A stretch of 64,000 nucleotides of DNA from Coniferiporia sulphurascens (lineage: Eukaryota > Basidiomycota > Agaricomycetes > Hymenochaetales > Hymenochaetaceae), in NCBI GenBank assembly GCA_002794785.1, contig NBBA01000005.1:1736001-1800000 (forward strand), given 5' to 3'. The notes below the pieces were generated by a model, which was not told the origin of the DNA, ran no database searches, and was given only the letters and a program-made list of their open reading frames with translations. The position numbers and the translations under genes were made by a program. Below are positions 1 through 12,386 of the stretch, one piece after another (position 1 is the first letter of the stretch; the number at the start of each line of letters is the position of its first letter).

Positions 1-3000
1 ATACCGCTTCTGCACAAGGGACGTTTCCAGGGGAGCTGTCACAGAATGGAATAAAGGCAAGGACCGGAGAAGGTACGCGTAACGTTCGTTTAATCCAAAC
101 TAGTTGGGCAGCTAACACTTTTACTTGTTTTCCTGTCGTGTTTATGAAGACAAAGGGCAAGACAAAGTCGATCAACCGACTAAACTATTTTCAATATTTG
201 GTAAAAGGACTGTGCCAGTCGTTAAAATTGCATCCGAGACCCCGGACTCCGATGTGAAGTCACAGAAACTGTCTTCGGACAAAGCTCGGAAGGGTTGCAA
301 AACACGAAGTATTCGGCGTACGGCCACTGCCCCGGATCGTTGTACGAAGGCCGCTGTAGATGACGTATTCGCCGGTCCTTCATCTCAGCCTTTGCCACGC
401 ATTCCCAAGGATTCGTCGCGAACGACCCAAATCACTAGTAATGTCAATCTCTCGGAAACCGATAGGTCCAAATACGAGGGTAGGAGCAGAGATGAACCGA
501 TTATTGTTGACTCCTCTCCTACGAAGTCTCCCCAGTCAACATGCAAATCTGCCTCGGTCGGATTTTTTGCTCCAAGGAGATCGGACTTGAACAATTTATC
601 TGTGAAACACCCTCCCATGAAACTGGGCGACGGTGATTATACACAATTGCCGAACCTTGATACACAACACGTTCGCGGAGCACAACAGACCTTTGAATCC
701 ATACCACTCGACTTTTCTCGTACACATTCTGGATCCTCAAAACCCTATACGCACATACCCCCTTTGTCCCTCAATGGCGTATGTCACTGCCCGCAGCCCG
801 CAATTTTCCCGCATTCCGCCAACAACTTCGTCGAACCTGTTGGTGCTCAGACAGACGGCCACGCAAAGCGTGAAGATATCATGCAATCGAGTGCTACTTG
901 TCCGGCTATATCCAGATTCCTATCCGCCGATTACGACATCTCTGGAGCATCATGGAACGAAAGATGGCGTCCGCGATGTTCCACTGAAGTACTTGGTAAT
1001 GAACCGTCAGCAAACTACCTCAGGGACTGGTTGCTAGCTCTGGAAATAAAGGATTATCGTGAAACCACTCTTTCAATAGACCCTAGTGCCCAATCAAATG
1101 GTAGTCAAGTGATTTCGAAACTCCCCAGAGGTACCCGTAGGGAACACAAGAGACCAAACATCATACGTGCAGTTGAGAAACCGCGGAAAAAAAGGAGGAT
1201 CGATTCGGACGAAGAGAGCCTTGGTGATTGGGTCGTTGACGATGAAGAGGAAGAAGAAGAAGAAGCCGTTTTTCCAGACCTCCATCTGGATGACGTAGAT
1301 GACATCTGGCCTGAAGCCAGCGAAGCTAGCAGTCCACCGAAGCCAAAAATGACCCGCTTGACTCGCAGGCATTCCCTTAGCTCCAATAACAAGGAAACGA
1401 GCCTTAAACACGATGACCCATCCATTCAAGCCTCGGCCCATGACATCTCGTCGCACCTGACGAATACCATACTACTAGCCGGCCCACCGGGTTCAGGAAA
1501 ATCGGCAGCCGTCTACGCTTGTGCCGAAGAACTTGGATGGGAGGTATTTGAAGTCTATCCTGGGATCGGAAGGCGGAATGGCGCCAGCTTGTTGAATCTT
1601 GTGGGTGATGTGGGGAAAAATCACACAGTAGGAAAGGCAACATGGACGGCTTCTGGTAGTTCCAAAAAGACTCCCCTTGGGGACGACTCTCTGCGAACGC
1701 CCGAGGACGATCGGGATTCCAAGGGCGGTAAACGACAAGCGAAGCGGCAGGCATTTACTTCACTCTTCTCAGCTGGATACAAGGTCTCTCCACAAGGTAC
1801 TAACAATGACCATGCTGAGATCTCTTGCGATCAACCCCCGCCTGCTATCCGGACCGAGGTACAGCACAGGCGCGCCCAACAGTCAATAATTCTTTTGGAG
1901 GAAGTCGACATCCTGTTCGGCGAGGATACCAATTTCTGGCCTACAGTTATCACTCTGATTAGAGAATCACGGCGACCGGTTATTATGACTTGTAACGGTG
2001 AGTTTCCGTGTTATTTATGTCCTTTCTTCTAAATGACACATATATTATTCTCTTTCCTGCAGACTTGAGCATTATTCCCTGTGATGATTTACCTCTCCAG
2101 AAGGTGCTGGCGTTTAGCCCCTGTTCACCCGAACTTGCTACTTCTTATTTACAGTGTCTTGCGCTTGCGGAGGGTTATGTGGCAACAAAGACCCATATGA
2201 AAGCCCTTTACGAAAACTCCGCAATCGACGTGGCGATCGCTGCCGAGAGTGTATTGTGTCCTTCTGCTCACCAGCCGTCTCCAACTCCTGATCTTCGACG
2301 TGCAATCAATAGCTTGCAGTTTCTGTGTCTAGGTGACCCTGGACTCAAAGAAATTCCTCCCGGGGTTGCAGTTGCCGTAGGACAAGAGTGTGTTACCTTT
2401 TACGATGGTCAGGAAGATGAGGAAGCCTTGCGCAACTTATGGGAACTGGATTGGCCCAATAACATTATATCCGAGGCGCAGTTATTACCGGACTCAAAGG
2501 CGGGACCCCGTAATCATGAAGACGTCTCAAAATTACATCGATTGTGGCAATTTTCTGACATGATGTCCGTGATTGATAGCGATCTCAGCCGACGCCCCTC
2601 GGCTGTTCTTGAGGTAAGTGTTGTTGACAAAACGCGAAGCCGGTAACTGTTGAAAGCTCACGCTGAGGGCGTGGCATAGATGCATTCGTCGGAGGGGATG
2701 CCGTCTTCCGACTACGAAGTAGGATACCGACACCTAGTGCACGAGCCCGAAATGCATCATCTCCAGGGCGGCATCGCCCTTTACAATTACGATAAGGAGA
2801 TTGCTTCTGAGGCAGTCCTTTCTGTTAAACATGCCATGGGGCGTAGTACGTTTGGTTCAGGATCCGAGCGTATTACATACCACCGGACCGAGGAGCATCG
2901 GAGGTCGAAAATGGTTGATCTTCTTCGTGAACAAACGTGCTATTTTACGCGTGTGTCCGGAGTCCTGGGGAGGATAGTCCCTGCAGTCTCGAGGGAATCC

Positions 3001-3243
3001 CTGGTGTTGGAGTACCTGCCATGGGTACGCGCTATTGATTATGCTGACGCTGAGCAGGAAGCGGCAAGCTTGAAGGAGGCGGAAGGACGGACGGTGCTGC
3101 GCGGCGGACGGACGACGCGGAACAGCCAGCGAGTGCACTATGAACGATATTTTGGGCTGGATGGGGAGCAACGGGAGGAGTTGCAGAAGAGCGGGCTGCG
3201 CGTCGACCGCGTGGAGGACACGCTATGCGAGGGCAGATCATGA
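1..3243 (+). CDS. ELG1: ELG1/ATAD5-like PCNA-unloading clamp loader, 5' partial
   Basis: Large subunit of an alternative replication factor C complex that unloads PCNA from DNA behind forks. Exons <1-72, 150-1997, 2063-2613 and 2680-3243; about 1,010 residues are visible and the start lies upstream of the window. The first exon is inferred because the open frame before the in-frame stop at 113 joins cleanly through a GT-AG intron at 73-149. The N-terminal half is disordered, with an acidic Glu run near 1230-1270. A conserved WNERWRP motif precedes the AAA domain, followed by Walker A GPPGSGKS and a Walker B-like stretch ILLEEVDILF. The FEVYPGIGRRNG segment and the long insert between Walker A and B are typical of Elg1/ATAD5 rather than Rfc1. 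The family is clear; the exact 5' boundary is not. Confidence 0.88.
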
Positions 3244-3679
3244 AATCGGCTCGAGCTCCGCAACAGCGCTGGCACTACCAACAATTAGCATCCGCTTTTC
3301 TCTTCTGGACAGCGGCCATCTTTTATTGCAATATAAATGAGCGGCATATCCATATAAGAGTTTTGACGACGGACCTAGAACCCGGTCTGGGCCGTGAGAA
3401 GCGATATGCAATTAATATACATTTAATATTAATCTATCCTGAAAAGAGCCGGATGTACCTACTGTAGTGGCAGTCGAGGACGGTTCACGTGGCAGTGAAT
3501 GCGACACCCGACGTCTGCTTTGTGCAGCCCCTCCCGCTCCCCCCGCACGACCCGCTCGCCGCTCACGACCCCGACAACGACCCCGACGCCGCCCCAGCGA
3601 GGCCGTCGTCCAGTCAAGCCTGCTCTAGTGCCCGCCCCGCCGACCCAGGGTCTCCTCGCTCGCGGCCGGCGCCGAAGCC
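3244..3679. other. Intergenic: bHLH gene promoter and leader
   Basis: Region between the ELG1 stop and the bHLH start codon. It holds a CACGTG E-box at 3486-3491 and a GC-rich leader with an upstream ATG at 3499. That ATG opens a 104-codon frame overlapping the main start. No other gene is seen. Confidence 0.5.
3486..3491. promoter_or_regulatory. CACGTG E-box upstream of bHLH gene
   Basis: Perfect palindromic CACGTG about 190 bp before the bHLH start codon. The encoded factor has the His-Glu-Arg basic-region pattern that selects this class of site, so self-regulation is possible. That role is inferred. Confidence 0.35.
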
Positions 3680-5730
3680 ATGGACCAGACTCCTATGGAC
3701 GTCACCGCTTCTGCTCAGAAAGAAATCTCGCGAGATCGACCCCAGGACTCGTCCGCTCGCCACTCACCCGCCCCGCCCCTCGCCCCGCTCGAGTACCTCC
3801 AGAACCAGCGTAGGGGCTCGATCACTGACCCCTCCCTCCACGCCGCCAGCCCGAGTTCGCAGCACAGTGCCATGTTGTCTTCCAACTCGGGCCCACCAGC
3901 AGCCTCCTACCGGCAGCAGGACCTACTTTCGGCTCAACCGCATCCGTTCTCCAAGCAGCACGACCCGCTGCCGAAAAGCTCATCGCGTGCCGCTCGACCT
4001 ACATCGCCATTTATCTTCGGTGACGCCTCGGCACAACCTACAGCCCTCTCCAAGTCTTCCATACGTTTGCACACCAACACGCAAAGTGAGCGTGGGAAAA
4101 ATGGTGCGCCTATAATCCCAAGCTGTCCTCCTACAATGCTTATAATTGTCACAGGTGAAATGTTCCAACCTCACAATGGCCAGCGTGGTGGGTTAAGGTG
4201 ACTTTATGCGCCCGTTTCTTGCCCTAATTCGTTCTTTCGGTACAGCTAATCGCACCAGCGACGAGATGGATACCGACTCTGACGAGAGCCAATCAGTACA
4301 TACCGGCAGAGTGGCCTCGGATGTCCCAAGGCATCCCCCAAATTTCGACTACAGTAGACGTCGGCATTCGGTTCCGGAAGGTATGCAGGTTGGGATAGGT
4401 CACCCACGTGGTGGTCCTGTTTCCCCTTCTCGAGCTGGTGCAAAGCGCAAGATGTCCTCCGATAGGACTCAACTACCTGCTGTGGGCGAGGAGATGGATC
4501 CCAAGCTTTCCGGGCCAGGAGTCCGTAGTAGCATAGCCATTGACCCGGAGGAACCTGCCTCGAAACGAAGAAGTTCTGCCTTTGATACTCAGAGGATAGC
4601 ACAGATGAGCCTATATGACCGAAGGGACTCAATTGACTCGCGCATGAGTGGGGGCACACCGACTTCAACGTGGTGGCCGAACGACAACAGACGGGATTCG
4701 TCATCATCGATATTCTCTGGCACATCCATGAACAGCGGTTTCAACTCTCCGGCCTTACCCGGCGATGTGCATGGCAGGCAGCCTAGTAGCATGTCTGCTT
4801 TCACGTGGGCTTCAAATGCAGGTCCTAGCGACTCATCTGCACCTTCAGGCATGCAAGCATCACTCGTAGATCCCAGCCTCTCTAGACAGCTTGAAAACCC
4901 AGTCCCGCCTCACTCTATTATCCCCCCAAACAACATGCCAGTCGATCGACGTATGTCTGCTCCGGACACTATGCCTTCGAGCTCGACCATTCGGCCCGAT
5001 CGTGGTCTGAGGTCCCGTTCCCGTCCCCCGTCGCGCTCCACAGCCACAGCCGCGCGAGCAAGCGTTGCGCCTCCGAGCCCAGAGCTGTCTCCAAGCAGTG
5101 CCAGACCGGAGGAGTCGCCCACCTCATCTGTCTCCCTTTCACAAGGGTCTGCACCGCCTATGTCTTCTACGAAGGAAACCGGTGCTACTCCCTACTCTCG
5201 CTCACCGGAGCTACGGGTGTCACACAAGCTTGCAGAAAGAAAGAGGAGGAAGGAAATGCGGGACCTATTCGATGAATTGCGTGACCATTTGCCCGCGGAC
5301 CGTGGCATGAAAGCCAGTAAATGGGAGATATTGAGTAAAGGTCTGTCTACCATCCCCTTGTTTTATTCCACGCTAATATTGAAGGATGGCTCCCCCAGCT
5401 ATTGACTTTATCCAACAGCTTAAGCAGTCGCAGCAAGACATGTCGCGGGAATTAGATGTGTTGAGACACGAAGTGGAAACCGTTCGACATGGAGTGCCTT
5501 ACGGCCATCCTGGAGCTCCACATGCTGTTATGTATCCGCCTCCAAACGCTGGCCACTATGGCCCTCCCGCCTCACAGCCACCCCACGCACCTCACCTTTC
5601 ACACCCGCCCCAATCTCAACAATCGCTTTCCCGCCCAGGTTCATCGCATAATTCGTACGCACCAGGGTCGGGTTCTGGCCCGCCTCCTGTGGCGAATGGG
5701 AAGACCCAATCCCAGGCACCAGCACTGTGA
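3680..5730 (+). CDS. bHLH transcription factor (Max/USF/SREBP-type basic region)
   Basis: DNA-binding regulator, nuclear. Exons 3680-4085, 4246-5340 and 5399-5730 give 610 aa. The first 490 or so residues are Ser/Pro-rich and disordered. The bHLH domain spans the last intron: the basic region has HKLAERKRRKEM (His, Glu, Arg-Arg pattern for CACGTG), then helix 1, a short loop (DRGMKASK) and helix 2 ILSKAIDFIQQL, continuing into a short heptad-like coiled coil. The C-terminus is His/Pro/Ser-rich. The start was chosen as the ATG in good context (gccATGG). Intron 4086-4245 is 160 bp, long for this genome; a 33-nt cassette exon starting at 4155 would also keep the frame, so that junction is uncertain. 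The target genes are unknown. Confidence 0.82.
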
Positions 5731-6527
5731 TTGTGCCATCCCGCTCCACTTATCGCTCTTCATTTGGTGTTGTTTTATTATGTTTTACGTGTTATCCGTC
5801 TCTCCCCTTCTTGTGCTTCTTTAGGCTGTGATGTATTGTCTGCCATCGGTGTATATTCTCATATATTCTCCTGGGGAGGAAGCAGATTTCCTTGCATGGT
5901 TTCGCTTTCAAGTTTTTTTTTATAAGGCATGGACTGTCTTTACATTTTTTTTCACTCTTGTCATTATTCCCTTTACTTTGTTATGAATAGAACCCCTCGG
6001 CAACCTCTTCCGGGAGTCTAGTGTCCAAGAACTCAACTCAGTCAGCCATGCACGTAACTTAAGGAGAGCTTATAGAGTTGTTCCGAATATCTTACGACTA
6101 AACTCAATTGGCCGTCGGTGATCATGGGATGATTAAGTGATATATTTTCTCACTTTGGCGCTCAAAGGGCCCGATTTTCTCGTTTCTAGCCGCTACACGT
6201 GCTCGGAGTGCAATCCGTGATGGTCAACGTGAATCCAGCGTGGTTACATGCTTTGGCCATCATTTTTAGCAGGAACAGCAAGCGCTCTCCTCCATGTTCA
6301 CCTTTCAAATGAACCAATCGCGCACGAAAGCCTCGTGAAGGTAAGAAGCTCACGAAAGACCGCCCAAGCTGAGAAGTTCAACGAACTTAGCTTCACTCAA
6401 ACTGTGATTCAAAAGTGAAATTCTAATTTGTACACACGAGTTAATGAAACAAACGCTGGAAGTGGTTCATAAATTCCTGAAGATCGAAAATTGGCGGTGA
6501 TTCGAAGGAGGAGGGGGTGTAATTGTT
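5731..6527. other. Intergenic: converging 3' ends
   Basis: 3' flanks of the bHLH gene (+) and DOM34 (-). It contains T-rich runs near 5910-5955 and one CACGTG at 6196-6201. No coding or RNA gene is recognisable. Confidence 0.5.
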
Positions 6528-8335
6528 TCATCTTTTGGTGCCCCCTTTGTCGGCCAACTGTTCCGTGGCATTTTCCTCTTCCTTGGCGGCCCGTTCTTCC
6601 GCCTCCACGACTTCGACGTCAAGGGGAAACGTCAAGATAGCAGCAATCCCAGTCAACTGGTTTAACTCTGCGGGCTTGGGGTTAGCGAATATAGGGAAGC
6701 CGAAGGACAAGGACGGCCGAAGGCCAGTGAGATGAAAAGGGCGAGGGGCAGACGCGACGACACTCCGAGGTTAGCACTCACGTTGTCCAGACTCGTGCAT
6801 ACTCGAGAAAATCAGGACCTCCGCGCCCTTTTGCCGCACTGACTCCACGAGCTTGACGTACTTTTTGCGTAACACGGGGTCGCTCGCTCTGCGAGGGGAA
6901 AATGTAAATGAATTAGAACGAAGATCCCAACAGCGATTGGAATAAGAAGGAAAAGGAAGTATTACCGGAATAGTTCGTCGGAGATAAGGAGTGTACCAAT
7001 TGCACCCCGATCTGCCGCGAGGGCCACATGGTCAGGACCATACCACGCCCTCATCTCATCGACCCCAAGCATTTTGTGAAACCTGGAGGAGGGGGAAAAT
7101 GGCCATCGATTGTGAATTCAGCATACATTCGCAAAAAAAGTGTGACTGGTTTTGACCTATCCAGCATGATCCCCTCTCGCGCAAATTTCGTCTCTTTCAG
7201 CTGACTGGCTATCTGATGGAACACAAAGGTTCAAAAACTATCAATGCTACAGTGGCTAAACATGAACTCACTTCGGGACTCTTCATGACCTCCATTAAAC
7301 TATGCACATGCGGGCTACTGACGTGCACTCTTAGAAACTTATTCCTCGACTGTAGCAGAGCTTTGTTGTTCGTCTTCGTTGCTTGTGCAAAAATATAGTC
7401 GTATATGGCATCTTTGACAAAGCCCGGACTTGCAATAACAATTGCGCGTAAGGACGAATATGGCATGTGTCTGAGAAAGGACTGGTATAATGTCTCGTAG
7501 AAGCGAGTTAGTCCTTTGTCGTGCATAGTCGTGGAGCCGGTGCGTTTACGCGGTACCGGAACTTCGACCCGCTGACGAATTACGGTCATATGCTCGGAGA
7601 GGAGACAGACGGCCGCGGTCCCTAGAAAGAGAATAAGAAAAGGACACGAAGACCTATCGACTGCATAGACTAACCTTCTCCGCATACTATAGCGCCTACC
7701 TCCGCCCCCCTCCCTTCCTCGCAAGATTCCTGGACTCTTAAAAGGGCAATACTATCCCACTCCGTCTTTACGATGCGCAGGTCCCTGTTGACTTCAAGGT
7801 CCAGAGTATGATATGCACCCATCTTAACAAACTGATTCTCGGCGGTAACCTGGCCCGCGATAGACAAAGACGCGCCCTGAGCAGAGGAAGGACCATTTGG
7901 GCTCCCGGGGTTCGCGCTAGTAGAAGGGGCGTTTGAGGAGGATACTGCGGGCGAAAAGTGCATTTTCTCCACAGAGAGGGTGAGTGTCGTCTTTATACGA
8001 CGAGACTCTGTAGATCCCGTCGCAGACTCTGACTGTACGCGCCTGTATGCAATTAGTTATAGACTAGACTGTCCAGCGGATACTGAGCTTACCTGATTGC
8101 AGGGGCGCGGACTTGATCTCCCTATACAGAGCATGAGAATAACGTACAGCTACGACCATGAGAAAGGCTGACTTGTTGGATGAGGTTGTACAGATGCCAC
8201 ATATCTTCATCTTCTTCAGGCCGGAGAGTGACATAACCCTGTATAGGATTCTTGTGAGGAGGGCGAACAGGACAGATAGCGGTAATCAGTGCACACGGAT
8301 CTGTCTTTTTCTATATGCCTCCCTACGAGCTTCAT
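6528..8335 (-). CDS. DOM34: Dom34/Pelota ribosome-rescue factor
   Basis: Partner of Hbs1 that recognises stalled ribosomes and starts no-go and non-stop decay. Nine exons (8297-8335, 8173-8238, 8093-8121, 7675-8042, 7272-7621, 7157-7212, 6966-7082, 6782-6888, 6528-6667) encode 423 aa. The N-terminus [11 protein letters not shown] and [11 protein letters not shown] followed by RVQSES is the eRF1-like domain 1 of Pelota. The central domain carries PRKRTGS and [10 protein letters not shown], and domain 3 carries [12 protein letters not shown] and LTGIAAIL. No GGQ motif is present, which separates it from eRF1. The length matches the eukaryotic family. It shares a 269-bp promoter with the PLP1 gene on the other strand. 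Confidence 0.95.
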
Positions 8336-8604
8336 GTCTTTCGGTGACGAACTGGATCTCTACGAAACCCGAATTTTAAACAAGTGGAAATTTTGAAAGT
8401 ACCGTGTAGTGGAAGCGCAAAGCAGCGATCTATATTAGTAGCAATAATAGGTGCTTGGTGTATTTACGTCACCAGTCTGGCTTTGACTATGTAGAGAAAT
8501 AAACCGATTAAGCTATCCACCACCGTTACTTCCTCCTCACCTTTTCGTCAGTTGGCCAGGTGCTGTCGGCAGGCTCGTTCACACTACACACAGCCGTCCC
8601 AACA

Positions 8605-9571
8605 ATGACTAGCGCCTCAGATGCTAGGATAACGTCTCTTACGTCGCGACTCACCACGCCAAAGGATGGTCACGGCCCTTCCGCGGACGCTAGTGACGAC
8701 GAAATATTCGCGGAGTTAGAGAGAGATCTGGATACCGATTTCAACTTAGGTGCTCTAAGAGAGCAGCGCATGGAGGAACTCAAGCGGGAGTAAGCGCCCG
8801 TTTTCTGGTATATTATTCTGGCACTGTGGTCTCTGACACGGGGCCATAGAATGAACCAAGTGAAGGACTTGCGCCAACAAGATCATGGCAGGCTTACAGA
8901 AGTTACGGACGAAAAAGAAGTAATAAGGATCAGTGCGTGAGTGCTTTGCGAGCTGGCCTTTCTCGAAGCAAGCATATGATGATCAAAGAAACGAAAAGAA
9001 ATGTGTCATTCACTTCTATCACCGGGATTTCAAGCGATGTGAGATAATGAATAAACACCTAGAGGTGAGAGGCACTTGCTTGCGACGTCCCGAAAACACT
9101 GAACGGACAATCACTACAGCTTTTGGCACCCAAATATTTCGCAACTCGGTTCCTACGGGTATTTGTTGAAGACGTCCCGTGGCTCGTTGAAAAACTGAAT
9201 ATTAGAGTCTTGCCATGCTTAATGTCTTTCATTAAAGGAGTCGCAAAAGATCGGTAAGCTAAGAGTTTTTTTAATTTTTAATTTAGGTTCATGGTCTAAA
9301 CTATAAACTAGTATCATTGGCTTCGAAGAAATCGGAAACGCCGATGGATTTGAGACGGCGTCTCTGGAACTACGCCTGCAGATGTCAGGTAAGGACGAAT
9401 ATAATCTATTATCAGACAATCAGCTTCTGAAAATTTCCTGTGGTAGGAGTCGTTGATAAGCCGAGCGTGTCGCCAGCACCATTGCAAACGATGCACGCAG
9501 CATCATCTTCGCGAAATATACGGGGACATAATGGCGGTGACTCGGACTCGGACTTCGATGTCGATGACTAA
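8605..9571 (+). CDS. PLP1: Phosducin-like thioredoxin-fold protein (TXNDC9/Plp1)
   Basis: Co-chaperone of the CCT chaperonin with a role in tubulin and actin folding. Exons 8605-8789, 8850-8936, 8989-9064, 9120-9253, 9312-9388 and 9447-9571 give 227 aa, the usual size. An acidic N-terminal helical region (residues 25-85) leads into a thioredoxin-like domain. That domain contains CVIHFYHRDFKRC, a relic active-site region with one Cys and no CxxC, and continues with KYFATRFLRVFVEDVPWL, VLPCLMSFIKG and IIGFEEIGNADGF. It ends in an acidic DSDSDFDVDD tail, as in the family. Splice sites were chosen to keep the conserved ISANEKKCVIHFY stretch. Confidence 0.93.
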
Positions 9572-9749
9572 GTTCCATGTTACTCTGTTTATGGTTGACG
9601 TCGATCGACGGCGGCGTGACGTCGTTCCTGGTACCGGCGGTCTGTTGTACATAAACCCAACATATATGCCACCTTATTTCTTTCGTCTTGCTTCTCCTCT
9701 ACGTCCGTCCCCATTTAAGCTTATCCCTTCTCGCTTTTTGCGTACTCTA

Positions 9750-12131
9750 ATGATCAAGCGCATGCTTTCTGGAGCGGGCGGCGAGGGCGTCATCAGCCAC
9801 CGCTCTCCCAAGAAAGCGCGGACAAAAACTAAAATGCTATATAATAAAATCGCGACGGCCGAAAATGGGGCTGCCGTCGACAGAAACCCACCTCTCGGGA
9901 CACTACTTGATGCTATCAACAGTAATACGGCGAATCCAGGAAAGGGCGACGCGGTCGTCTATTGGATGAGGATGGATGATCTGCGGAGTAAGCCCCCCTG
10001 CCCCAATTAAATGCCAACGATTTCTGGCACATAATAATTGGCATACCTTTGCTTCCTAGTTGTCGACAATAGAGCGATCGGCTTTGCGTCAAAACAAGCC
10101 GAAAAGGACAGGATCCCCCTCGTCGTTATTTTCGTAATCAGCCCTCAGGACTATAAGGCACATGACAGAGGACCTAGGCGTATTGACTTCATGCTTCGGA
10201 ACTTGGAGGTGCTCAAGGTACGAATTACCCTCTTAGTGCATTAATGATCTATCAATCTCCGATTTTTGGGGATTATGTACATGCATTCTGTTACAGGAAT
10301 CGTTAAGCAAACTCCATATCCCTCTGTATACCGTTACGCATAAGCCTCGACACACTGTGCCCGAGAAAGTCATCTCGCTCCTACTCGATTGGGGCGCGAA
10401 ACACCTTTTTGCCAATATTTCTTACGAGGTCGATGAATTGCGGCGAGATATAAAAACTTGTAGGCTGGGGAAAGACAAGGGAATAATATGTGAATTTATC
10501 CAAGACAAGTTGATTGTCAATCCCGGTGTATTGAAGACCAAAGGCGGTAAGGCCTACTCTGTTAGTAAAATGATCATTGCGTTCTGTGCATGTCGCTGGT
10601 GTCGACTAATTTATTTCTAGGTTTACTCGCCATGGCAAAAGAACTGGCTTTCCGTACTCAATAACAACTTGGACTGGATAGCAGAAGCTCCAATGCCAAA
10701 CGCAAACGACAAGTCTATACATTCATCCGATCGTTTCTCTGAACTATTTAACTCCGCGGTCCCAGAATACGTGGAGGGCTTTGAATGCATTGACAATATC
10801 GAAATGGCCGAATACTGGCCTCCCGGAACAAACACGGCGATGCAGGCATGACAGTCGCGTTAATATGTCAATATCTTTTTTCTCTAATTTTTCTTCGAAG
10901 GTCCTTCAAAAATTCCTACACACGAAAGCCGATGCGGTCTCCTCGTCTTTCTCTGACGAACCCGAGACCTCCGAAGAGGATAGTCGTATAAGAAAATATG
11001 CTGAAGGGAGAAATCGGGTTGATATGGACACATCATCCCGCCTGAGGTCCGCCAGTTGCTTTACCCGTAGATATTGTATAAAACCCGATCACTCGAGTTA
11101 GCCCATACCTGACGTCTGGGGTGATCTCCGCACGAATGTGTATACGTCGGACCATGTCGCTCCTCAAGCGCCGAAGCATTGAGGGTAGCAGGGATAACGG
11201 AGTTGGAATGTGGGTTCAAGAAATCGGTAACAGGGACTAATTATATGTGCTTATGACAACTATTAACATTTCGTGTTGTAACAGCTTGGAGGGATTTCTA
11301 TAACCACGTAATGGCGGCTTTTCCCCGCGTATCCATGGGAAGGCCTTACTTGGAGAAATTTGCAACCGTCAAATGGGAGACTAACGAAGAACATCTTCAA
11401 GCTTGGAAAGATGGAAAGACTGGTGTACCAATAGTCGATGCTGTAAGTCGAGAAGTTATGAGATATGTACTCTTTTTATTAATTCCTTGGCTATAGTCAA
11501 TGAGGCAACTGAACAAACTGGGTGAGTACATAAAGACCGTGTGCGCAGCAAAAGATTACATCTCCTACTTTCCAGGATGGATGCATAATCGTTGTCGGAT
11601 GATAGTTGCGACGTACCTTACCAAAGACTTGATGCTTGACTGGCGGCTGGGCGAGAAGGTGAGTTCTACTGATCATGATTTGTGCGTTTCGTAAAGCATC
11701 GTATTCAGTACTTTATGGAAAATTTGATCGATGGAGATCTTGCATCAAACAATGGCGGATGGCAGTGGAGTGCTAGCATAGGCACAGATCCTCAGCCATA
11801 CTTCCGTATCTTCAATCCAGTTTCACAAAGTGAAAAGGTAAACATAGTGTTTCTTTTGTATGCACCGGCTCTCTGACGTTTTACACACTTAGGCGGACCC
11901 GGCAGGAAATTTCATCAGACACTATGTACCGGAGCCGTCTGAGCTCAGTGGCAAAGGTGAGTGGCATTTCACATTTCGCCGTGAATGTTTATATACAGAT
12001 ATTCGTTTCCAGCCATCCACGAGCCTCCTGGAGAGAGCGCTTTGAAGCACGGATACCCAAAACCCCTCGTAGATCACAGGTTTGCTAGGGAAAGAGCTAT
12101 CAGACGTTACAAAAGCCCCGGGGAGACATGA
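9750..12131 (+). CDS. PHR1: CPD photolyase (class I, DNA repair)
   Basis: Light-driven flavoenzyme that splits cyclobutane pyrimidine dimers. Twelve exons (9750-9987, 10060-10217, 10297-10560, 10621-10845, 10901-11046, 11102-11226, 11285-11442, 11497-11521, 11576-11658, 11709-11837, 11893-11956, 12013-12131) encode 577 aa. An N-terminal basic extension with KKARTK may target the nucleus. The alpha/beta antenna domain ([16 protein letters not shown]) is followed by the FAD domain: [69 protein letters not shown] and [11 protein letters not shown]. The tryptophans and the Asn of the FAD pocket are intact. Intron 4 (10846-10900) has GC-AG borders. Confidence 0.95.
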
Positions 12132-12386
12132 GATGACGCTTACTGAAAGTTCGTATCCGGCCTGCGTGCTATAGCCTTTGGTTTATCCTTAAATTAAAAA
12201 AAGTGCAACCCTTACCTATCCCCTGATGGACTGCTGCCTTCGTACGACATAATTTTCGTGAAGATTTACAGATGAGACGGTCTCGTGCCAGTGGTGACTC
12301 TCGGGAGTGATACATGGCGTGGGCGGAGTTTAAAATTTGTGTGTCTTGTCACGTCTCATTTGTTTGAACAGCATGACCAGTAAGCA

